DNA of 14,393 nucleotides from JAFALX01 sp050734185 (lineage in GTDB: Bacteria > Chloroflexota > Dormibacteria > Aeolococcales > Aeolococcaceae), in contig JBOHUE010000005.1 in NCBI GenBank assembly GCA_050734185.1, positions 1-14,393 of the forward strand. The letters run 5' to 3'. Positions 6,833 to 12,091 of the stretch are shown in pieces. The translations under genes were made by a program, and so were the position numbers. The stretch's first letter is position 1; each line of letters starts with the position of its first letter. The notes under the pieces are model-generated. The model worked only from the letters and a program-made list of their open reading frames with translations. It was not told where the DNA came from and made no database searches.

Positions 6833-7762
6833 ATGGCAATACGTCCTGACACCCCTGGTGCAGCAGGTCGAATCGTCCTCGGCGAGGCGCTCCAGGTGAT
6901 GCGGACGCTGCCGGACGGGTGCGCCGGTCTCGTGTACGCCGATCCGCCGTTCAACACCGGAGCGGCGCGCGACCGCGTCACGACGCGGGTTCGGGCCGCT
7001 GCAGACGGCACGCGCGGCGGCTTCGCGGGCAGGCGCTACCAGAGCGAGGTGCAGCGTGCAGCGGGCTACGCCGACCGCTTCGACGACTACATGGCGTGGA
7101 TGCGTCCACGGCTCGTGGAGTCGCGCCGGCTCCTCGCACGTCACGGCACGCTGTACCTGCACGTCGATCCGCGCGAGTCCCACTACTGCAAGGTGCTCCT
7201 CGACGAGATCTTCGGACGCGAGTGCTTCCTGAACGAGATCATCTGGGCGTACGACTTCGGCGGCCGCTCCGCACGGCGCTGGGCCGCGAAGCACGACGTG
7301 ATCCTCGTATACGTTGCCGACCCGAACGCATATCACTTCGACACCGATGCGGTCGATCGGGTGCCGTACATGGCGCCCGGGCTCCAGACACCAGAGCGAG
7401 CCGCGCGGGGAAAGCTCCCCACAGACGTGTGGTGGAACACGATCGTGCCCACGGCGTCGCGGGAGCGCACCGGCTATCCGACGCAGAAGCCGCTGGCCAT
7501 CCTGCGACGGATCGTTGCGGCGTCATCGCGCGCGGGAGATCTCGTGGTGGACTGGTGCGCCGGAAGCGGCACGACGGGCGCCGCCGCGGAGGAACTCGGA
7601 CGACGGTACCTGTTGATCGACGAAAGCCGCGACGCGATCGCGGTTATGGCGGGGCGGCTACCGACGGCGACGATGTCGGACTGCGCGGAGCCGGATGAGT
7701 GCCGCGCCCGACACGGCGCCGCCGCCGGCAAGCAGCCAGAGGCCTGCGCCGATACTGCCTGA
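6833..7762 (+). CDS. Beta-class site-specific DNA methyltransferase (DPPF type), no restriction partner visible
   Basis: 309 aa from the ATG at 6833, which suits the N-terminus RIVLGEALQVMRTLPDG typical of this family; the open frame extends further upstream but there it is antisense to the MaoC gene. Catalytic motif IV DPPFNTG (37-43) precedes the AdoMet-binding motif I, DWCAGSGTTGAAA (from D240), so the order is that of the beta group. The YPTQKP phrase just before motif I is also typical. DPPF points to adenine-N6 rather than cytosine-C5 methylation, although beta enzymes can also be N4-cytosine specific. No endonuclease, specificity subunit or control protein is in the window, so it is an orphan here. 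The last 35 codons overlap the opposite-strand secreted protein gene and lie beyond the catalytic core. Confidence 0.9.
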   Translation: MAIRPDTPGAAGRIVLGEALQVMRTLPDGCAGLVYADPPFNTGAARDRVTTRVRAAADGTRGGFAGRRYQSEVQRAAGYADRFDDYMAWMRPRLVESRRLLARHGTLYLHVDPRESHYCKVLLDEIFGRECFLNEIIWAYDFGGRSARRWAAKHDVILVYVADPNAYHFDTDAVDRVPYMAPGLQTPERAARGKLPTDVWWNTIVPTASRERTGYPTQKPLAILRRIVAASSRAGDLVVDWCAGSGTTGAAAEELGRRYLLIDESRDAIAVMAGRLPTATMSDCAEPDECRARHGAAAGKQPEACADTA

Positions 7763-8287
7763 GGCGCCCGTCGCCGGGACCGCTGTGCTGACTCCCTGGA
7801 CACCGGCGTCGACGATGACGGTGAAGGAGCCGCTGGTCGCCGCGCACACCCCCACCACACCGGTGGGTGTCGCACTCGGGATTGACGATGGCGTCATGGT
7901 GGGGTTCGGAACAGGGCATGCGCTGGCTTCGTTGTAGCTGACGTTCGCGGTGCCGCTGTGCGCCGCCTTGAAGCTGGCGAACCCGGTGCCGTCCGCCTCG
8001 GAACCGGCGCCGGCCGGGGCGAGAACCGTGCCATCAGAGGACGAAGCCGACAGCGTGCCTGGTCCGTTGTAGTGAAAACCAGGCGGCGCCGGCGGCACCG
8101 GCCGCGTCAGCGTGATCACGTCTCCCACCGCCATATGAAACGGCGAGGCCGGGATGGGCGTGCTCGACCCGAATGCGAATGTGAAGGTGGCAGCAGATGC
8201 GGTCACCGCTGCGGCCATCGTGCACGCGGCTGCGAGCGCGCCAGCAGCCGCGACCTGCGGCCAGCTATGGAAAGACCAACCCCTCAT
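7658..8287 (-). CDS. Secreted protein with LPXTG-like (VPATG) sorting signal
   Basis: 209 aa. A signal peptide is visible: a long hydrophobic stretch (about 12-29) with a likely cleavage at ASA-A (30-33). The mature part is rich in Gly/Ser/Pro/Thr. It looks like one beta-rich domain with SGTANVSYNEASACP and CAATSGSFTVIVDAG strands, and C124 and C148 may form a disulfide around a Pro/Thr/Ser loop. The C-terminus has a cell-wall sorting layout: VPATG (170-174), a hydrophobic segment (about 178-199) and an Arg-rich tail ending HRRRR. No sortase is in the window. The ATG follows a GGGGGG stretch about 8 nt upstream, which may act as a ribosome-binding site. The final 105 nt overlap the 3' end of the methyltransferase gene on the other strand. 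The ligand or role is unknown. Confidence 0.75.
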   Translation of the reverse strand: MRGWSFHSWPQVAAAGALAAACTMAAAVTASAATFTFAFGSSTPIPASPFHMAVGDVITLTRPVPPAPPGFHYNGPGTLSASSSDGTVLAPAGAGSEADGTGFASFKAAHSGTANVSYNEASACPVPNPTMTPSSIPSATPTGVVGVCAATSGSFTVIVDAGVQGVSTAVPATGASGSIGAGLWLLAGGGAVSGAALIRLRAVRHRRRR

Positions 8288-8356
8288 GACGACTGCCCCC
8301 CATTGTGTCCCCCGTCGGACAACCTCTCTAGCGTGCCGGGGCCGCGCTCCATCCCC

Positions 8357-8423
8357 GAATGCGAGGCTCCCTCGTGCACTCGATGCGAGAGCCTAGCGAC
8401 ATTCCGAGGCTGCTGCAAGCAGC
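8357..8423 (-). terminator. Paired-stem region downstream of the acyl-CoA dehydrogenase gene
   Basis: The stem parts GAATG/CATTC (8357-8361/8400-8404) and AGGCTC/GAGCCT (8364-8369/8389-8394), with an inner TCG/CGA, form one imperfect hairpin. A second small stem, GCTG/CAGC (8412-8423), abuts the stop codon. On the minus strand the large hairpin lies about 18 nt after the stop, but no U-tract follows, so it is a possible rather than a clear terminator. The rest of the 135-bp gap (8288-8422) must hold the promoter of the secreted protein gene; I see no convincing box there. Confidence 0.3.
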
Positions 8424-9586
8424 TACGCCTTGAGCTTGTGCCGCTCCAGGAGGCCCTTGGCGATGATCAGGCGCTGGATCTCGTTGGTGCCCTCACCGAT
8501 GACCAGCATCGGCGCGTCGCGGTACAGCCGCTCCACCTGGTACTCCTTGGAGAAGCCGTAGCCGCCATGCACGCGCATTGCCTCGGCGACCGCCGCGAAG
8601 CACGTCTCGGTTGCGAACAGCTTGGCCATGCCGCACTCGACATCGGCGCGCTCGCCAGCGTCCTTCTTGCGCGCAGCGTAATTGGTGAGCAGCCGGGCCG
8701 CCTCGATGTTGGTGGCCATGTCGGCGAGCTTGAACTGGATCGCCTCGAAGTCGGCGATCGGCTTGCCGAACGCATGCCGTTCCTGCGCGTACTCCAACGA
8801 CAGCTCGAGAGCACGTTGCGCCACGCCGACCCCGCGGGCCGCCACGTTCACGCGGCCGACCTCGATTGCCGCCATCATCTGCTTGAACCCCTGCCCCTCG
8901 ATGCCGCCCAGGAGGTTGGCCGCCGGCTGGCGGTTGTTCTCATAGACGAGCTCGGTCGTCTCCACGCCCTTGTAGCCGAGCTTCTCGATCTTGCGCGACG
9001 AGTAGAAGCCGGGATACTGCTTCTCGGCGAGGAAGCAGGACATGCCGCGGTGCGGCGGCTTCACGTCGGGATCGGTCTTGACCAGCGTGGCAACAACGGT
9101 CGAGTGTTCCCCGTTGGTCGCCCACATCTTGGTGCCATTGATGACGTATTCGCCGTTGTCACGGATGGCGCGCGTCTGAATCGCCTGCACGTCCGAGCCC
9201 GCGCCGGGCTCGCTCATCGAGAAGCCGCCGTGGTACTCACCGGTGGCCATGCGCGGCAGGAACCGGTCCTTCTGCTCGTCGGTGCCGAAGTTCTCAATGA
9301 GGTACGCGGCGATGAAATGCGTGTTGATGATGCCGGTGATCGACATCCAGCCACGGGCGATCTCCTCGCAGACCATGGCGTATGTGGCGTAGTCGAGCCC
9401 CGCGCCGCCGAAGCGCTCCGAGATGGCAAAGCCGAAGAAGCCGAGCTCCTTCATCTGGCGCACGATGTCGTCGGGATACACGTCGTCGTGGTCGAGGTCG
9501 TGCGCAACCGGGATGACCTCACGCTCGACGAAGTCGCGCACCATCGCGACGATCTCGCGCTGTTCCGTTGTCATGTCGACTGCCAT
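8423..9586 (-). CDS. Acyl-CoA dehydrogenase, short/branched-chain type
   Basis: 387 aa, the standard length. This FAD enzyme forms the alpha-beta double bond of an acyl-CoA and passes electrons to ETF. Features include EQREIVAMVRDFVEREVIP at the N-terminal helix, the FAD/substrate loop GFSMSEPGAGSDV, MWATNGEHS, the RHAFGKPIADFEAIQFKLADM helix, RVHGGYGFSKEYQVERLYRDA, and the C-terminal IGEGTNEIQR. Glu365 of GEGT is at the catalytic base position used by short-, medium- and branched-chain 2-methyl enzymes; isovaleryl-CoA dehydrogenases carry their base elsewhere. The sequence fits the FadE19-like group, so a branched short-chain substrate is likely but unproven. ATG at 9586 is chosen over the TTG one codon earlier because a TAGACT box ends 7 nt before it, consistent with leaderless initiation. 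Confidence 0.93.
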   Translation of the reverse strand: MAVDMTTEQREIVAMVRDFVEREVIPVAHDLDHDDVYPDDIVRQMKELGFFGFAISERFGGAGLDYATYAMVCEEIARGWMSITGIINTHFIAAYLIENFGTDEQKDRFLPRMATGEYHGGFSMSEPGAGSDVQAIQTRAIRDNGEYVINGTKMWATNGEHSTVVATLVKTDPDVKPPHRGMSCFLAEKQYPGFYSSRKIEKLGYKGVETTELVYENNRQPAANLLGGIEGQGFKQMMAAIEVGRVNVAARGVGVAQRALELSLEYAQERHAFGKPIADFEAIQFKLADMATNIEAARLLTNYAARKKDAGERADVECGMAKLFATETCFAAVAEAMRVHGGYGFSKEYQVERLYRDAPMLVIGEGTNEIQRLIIAKGLLERHKLKA

Positions 9587-9593
9587 CAATTCG

Positions 9594-9599
9594 AGTCTA
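9594..9599 (-). promoter_or_regulatory. Putative -10 box for leaderless transcription of the acyl-CoA dehydrogenase gene
   Basis: TAGACT on the minus strand (9599 to 9594), then 7 nt, then ATG at 9586. No ribosome-binding site is present. It is 8 bp from the oppositely oriented TATAGT box at 9608-9613. Confidence 0.5.
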
Positions 9600-9607
9600 C
9601 TCAGCGC

Positions 9608-9613
9608 TATAGT
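9608..9613 (+). promoter_or_regulatory. Putative -10 box for the second methyltransferase transcript
   Basis: TATAGT, then 6 nt, then an ATG at 9620 that begins a 10-codon open frame leading into the methyltransferase gene. A transcript starting 7 nt after the box would begin exactly on that ATG. No -35 box is recognisable. Confidence 0.5.
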
Positions 9614-9619
9614 CGGCCC

Positions 9620-9652
9620 ATGCGCGAACGGGCGTTCGGCGGTGTGCAGTGA
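9620..9652 (+). CDS. Ten-codon leader ORF upstream of the methyltransferase
   Basis: It encodes MRERAFGGVQ and stops with a TGA that overlaps the methyltransferase ATG (TGATG). Its ATG sits at the predicted first base of the transcript. This arrangement would let ribosomes load on a leaderless start, terminate and reinitiate on the main gene, which lacks its own ribosome-binding site. The peptide itself probably has no function. Read directly from sequence; the mechanism is an inference. Confidence 0.4.
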   Translation: MRERAFGGVQ

Positions 9653-10395
9653 TGAGTGCGCTTCCCGACGACGCGTTGCCGCTCGCGCAGCCGCGGTTCA
9701 CCGTGGTCGAAGAGGACTGCATCACGTTCCTCCGCGGCCTCGCTGACGAAAGCGTCGACGTCATCGTCACCGATCCCGCGTACTCGGGCATGAACCAGCA
9801 CATGAAGTTCGGCCACGGCCGCATCGTCGGGCACTACGGGCGGCCGGACAATGCGCGCTGGTTCCGCGAGTTTCACGACGATCCAGACACCTACCGCGTG
9901 TTCCTCAACGAATGCCGCCGCGTGCTGCGCAACGACCGGCACATCTACATCATGTTCGACAGCTATTCGCTGCTCTCGCTCGGGGCGCTCGTCCGCGAAA
10001 GCTTCGACGTGAAGGGGCTCATCGTGTGGGACAAGGTCGCGATCGGCATGGGCCATTATTTCCGCCGCCGCCACGAGCAGATCGTGTTCGCGAGCAAGGG
10101 CAAACGGCGCGTCACCCGGCGCGATCTGCCCGATGTGTGGCGCGTACCGCGCATCCGCAACGCGTCGTACCCGACGCAGAAGCCGGTGGCGCTCTTCGAG
10201 TTGATGCTCGACGCCAGCGCGCAAGAGGGCCACGTCGTGTGCGACCCCTTCTGTGGCAGTGGTTCGAGCGCCGTGGCCGCACTGCGCCACGGTTGCTCGT
10301 TTCGTGGCGCGGACATCGACGCCGGCGCGGTGGAACTGACGCGCGCGCGCTGCTCGTCTGTCCTAGCAAGCGGGACGGACCCGCTCGAGCCGTAA
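9652..10395 (+). CDS. Beta-class DNA methyltransferase with DPAY motif IV, no restriction partner visible
   Basis: 247 aa. Motif IV is DPAYSG (41-46), a variant of the DPPY of adenine-N6/cytosine-N4 enzymes. Motif I, DPFCGSGSS (198-206), comes after it, as in the beta group. YPTQKPVALFELML before motif I and the GHGRIVGHY segment after motif IV are also in place. The Pro-to-Ala change in motif IV keeps the Asp and Tyr that position the target amino group, so activity is plausible. Start options are GTG at 9649 or ATG at 9652; I prefer the ATG because it overlaps the stop of the 10-codon leader frame. Apart from the class motifs it shows little resemblance by eye to the methyltransferase at 6833-7762. 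It ends 8 bp from the convergent lyase gene. Confidence 0.9.
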   Translation: MSALPDDALPLAQPRFTVVEEDCITFLRGLADESVDVIVTDPAYSGMNQHMKFGHGRIVGHYGRPDNARWFREFHDDPDTYRVFLNECRRVLRNDRHIYIMFDSYSLLSLGALVRESFDVKGLIVWDKVAIGMGHYFRRRHEQIVFASKGKRRVTRRDLPDVWRVPRIRNASYPTQKPVALFELMLDASAQEGHVVCDPFCGSGSSAVAALRHGCSFRGADIDAGAVELTRARCSSVLASGTDPLEP

Positions 10396-10403
10396 GCCCG
10401 GCG

Positions 10404-11348
10404 TCAGCCGGTGGCCTGCCCCGCCTCGGTTGGTGTCCGACGCAACCCTGCCGCGAGCCCGCGCGCGTAGAACTGCTCCGCCATCTTGCGCGAGGCCTCG
10501 TCGATCATCTCATCGCCGAGCATCACCGCTCCGCGCCGGTCGACGTCTGTCGCCTGACGGTACGCCTCGAGAATGCGCGCGGACTTGTCGAAGTCGGCCT
10601 GCGACGGAGTGAACACCTCGTTCGCCGGCCCGATCTGACCCGGATGCAGCACCCACTTGCCGTCGTACCCGAGCGCCGACGCGCGCGACGCGGCTTCGCG
10701 GAACCCGTCGATGTCGCGAATGAGCAGGTACGGCCCATCGATGACCTGGATGCCGGCCGCGCGTGCTGCCACCGCGAGCCGGAACAGCACGTAATGGAAG
10801 ATGTCGCCCGGGTAGTTGTAGGTGTTGGCCACCGTCAGCGCCGGCAGCTGCATGGACGCGGAGAAGTCGGCGGGCCCGTAGGTCAGGGTCTCCAGCCGCG
10901 TGCTGGAGAAGGCGATCTGATCCGCGTTCATCAGGCCGGTGGCGTCCTCGATCTGCGCCTCGATGCCGATGCGGCCGACGGGCAGGTCGAGCGCCTGCTC
11001 CAGCTGCAGCAGCGCACGGTCGACGAAGGCTACGTCGCCGGCGTCACGCACCTTGGGCACCATCACGCAATCGAGCACGTCACCGGCGCCGCTCACCACC
11101 TCGCGGATGTCGTCGAACGCGAATTGGCTCGTCACCTGGTTGATTCGCACCACGCGTGTCTTGCCGCCCCAGTCGTGGTCACGGAGCGCGGCCACCACCT
11201 TGCCTCTCGCGGCGGGCTTTTCCAGCGGCGCGCACGCGTCCTCGAGGTCGAGGAACACCTCGTCGGCCTCACTCGCAGCCGCCTTCTCCATCATCCTCGG
11301 GTTACTGCCGGGAACGGCAAGAACCGAGCGGCGGAGTCGCGTGGGCAT
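10404..11348 (-). CDS. HpcH/HpaI (CitE-like) beta-hydroxyacyl-CoA lyase
   Basis: 314 aa, the usual length for stand-alone CitE-like lyases. Visible are RRSVLAVPGSNPRMMEKA, the DLEDA motif (34-38), R68 in RVVRIN, the metal ligands E134 in IGIEAQIED and D161 in TYGPADFSASM, and the C-terminal YDGKWVLHPGQI. These define a Mg-dependent TIM-barrel lyase acting on malyl-, citramalyl- or HMG-like CoA thioesters. The absence of citrate-lyase alpha and gamma subunits argues against true citrate lyase. Mycobacterial Rv2498c, a comparable enzyme, acts in itaconate and leucine catabolism, and the nearby MaoC and acyl-CoA dehydrogenase genes fit that route; the exact substrate is inferred. It starts 15 nt after the preceding gene's stop, with GAGGAG (11365-11360) as ribosome-binding site. 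Confidence 0.9.
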   Translation of the reverse strand: MPTRLRRSVLAVPGSNPRMMEKAAASEADEVFLDLEDACAPLEKPAARGKVVAALRDHDWGGKTRVVRINQVTSQFAFDDIREVVSGAGDVLDCVMVPKVRDAGDVAFVDRALLQLEQALDLPVGRIGIEAQIEDATGLMNADQIAFSSTRLETLTYGPADFSASMQLPALTVANTYNYPGDIFHYVLFRLAVAARAAGIQVIDGPYLLIRDIDGFREAASRASALGYDGKWVLHPGQIGPANEVFTPSQADFDKSARILEAYRQATDVDRRGAVMLGDEMIDEASRKMAEQFYARGLAAGLRRTPTEAGQATG

Positions 11349-11363
11349 GGCTGCCGCGGCTCC

Positions 11364-11852
11364 TCAGTCCGGCGCGGGAGGTTTGTCGGGTCCCTTCGCG
11401 CGCGGTGGCCTGTCGTCCGGAGGCAGCTCACGCTCGTCCGGTGTGCCGGGGAATCCCTCGCCGCCACCGAACAGGCCGCCGAACATGCGCTGCAGGTTCT
11501 CCGGACCGCCCAGATCGTCCGACACTCGCTCGAACAACCGCGCCATCAGTTCCTGCAGCTGCGGGTCCTCGGCGAGCTTCTCCTGGAGACCGCCCAATTG
11601 CGTCATCAGGTCGCGGATTGCCACCTCCTGCGCCACCTGCATGAGCACCGGCTGTGACGCGGCAGCCACCACGACCTGCACCTGCTGGCGCACGACCTCG
11701 ATACCGCGGCACGCGATGCACGTGCCCTCGTGCTGGCAGCGGCACAGCTGTGCCTTGAGACGGTCCAGCTCGGAGTGGAGACCGCTGATGTCGACGCCGG
11801 AAGTGTCGTCACCCACAAACAGCATCGTAGCGTCGTTGGCGCTCGCGACCAT
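11364..11852 (-). CDS. Protein of unknown function with a CxC-x5-CxxC motif
   Basis: 162 aa. An N-terminal helix (SGLHSELDRLKAQL) leads into CRCQHEGTCIAC, four Cys plus a His in 12 residues, which look like a small zinc or redox site. A long helical middle follows (VVRQQVQVVVAAASQPVLM through LFERVSDDL), then FGGLFGGGEGF and a Pro/Asp-rich tail. There is no signal peptide or membrane segment. I recognise no family. The start is uncertain: ATG 11852, ATG 11825 and GTG 11816 are in frame, and a TACGAT box lies 7 nt before the GTG. A basic 26-codon frame beginning at 11889 ends at 11809, overlapping these starts. It lies directly upstream of the CitE-like lyase and is probably cotranscribed with it. 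Confidence 0.6.
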   Translation of the reverse strand: MVASANDATMLFVGDDTSGVDISGLHSELDRLKAQLCRCQHEGTCIACRGIEVVRQQVQVVVAAASQPVLMQVAQEVAIRDLMTQLGGLQEKLAEDPQLQELMARLFERVSDDLGGPENLQRMFGGLFGGGEGFPGTPDERELPPDDRPPRAKGPDKPPAPD

Positions 11853-11895
11853 TGCGGCGATACAGCCGGGTGCTGGACAGTCGCGCCATTTCCGG

Positions 11896-11901
11896 TATAG
11901 T
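11896..11901 (+). promoter_or_regulatory. TATAGT -10-like box upstream of the helicase gene
   Basis: The hexamer is identical to the box at 9608-9613, but no start codon lies 6-7 nt downstream. A transcript from it would carry a leader of about 185 nt before the helicase start. The opposite strand reads GACTAT (11902-11897) followed by 7 nt and an ATG (11889), so the site could serve the minus-strand gene instead. Confidence 0.25.
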
Positions 11902-11906
11902 CGGCC

Positions 11907-12023
11907 TCAGGCGGGAGCCTTCGGGCAGCCCCAGCGGTAGACGGCAATGCGCCGCCCCGCGCGTATAGAAGGGTCGTCCGAATCCATCCCGGTTATCAGC
12001 GGTTCTGCCGGCTGCGTACACAT
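11907..12023 (-). CDS. Possible 38-residue ORF in the gap before the helicase gene
   Basis: ATG at 12023 to TGA, encoding a peptide that contains GMDSDDPSIRAGRRIAVYRWGC. The composition looks more protein-like than the neighbouring frames, but no ribosome-binding site or -10 box precedes it, and the frame also extends upstream antisense to the helicase gene. It occupies most of the otherwise empty 11853-12091 stretch, in which I see no tRNA or riboswitch. Confidence 0.2.
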   Translation of the reverse strand: MCTQPAEPLITGMDSDDPSIRAGRRIAVYRWGCPKAPA

Positions 12024-12091
12024 CGCCCGGCTGTCGAGGTTGTTCCAAGCTGATCGCGCCAGACCTCGCGCTTGATCGTCTGCACCTGATC

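Noticed and set aside
7958..9652. 564-codon plus-strand open frame
   Set aside because: It is antisense to the acyl-CoA dehydrogenase, and the translation is rich in Arg/His/Leu with no domain, as expected for a GC-rich shadow frame. Only its last 10 codons (9620-9652) are of interest.
9912..11657. 581-codon plus-strand open frame over the methyltransferase, lyase and Cys-motif genes
   Set aside because: It runs across three well-supported genes in other frames, with low-quality composition.
11853..12091. tRNA or riboswitch in the gap before the helicase gene
   Set aside because: A GTCCGAATCC stretch resembles a T-loop, but no acceptor stem, D-arm or anticodon arm could be paired around it.
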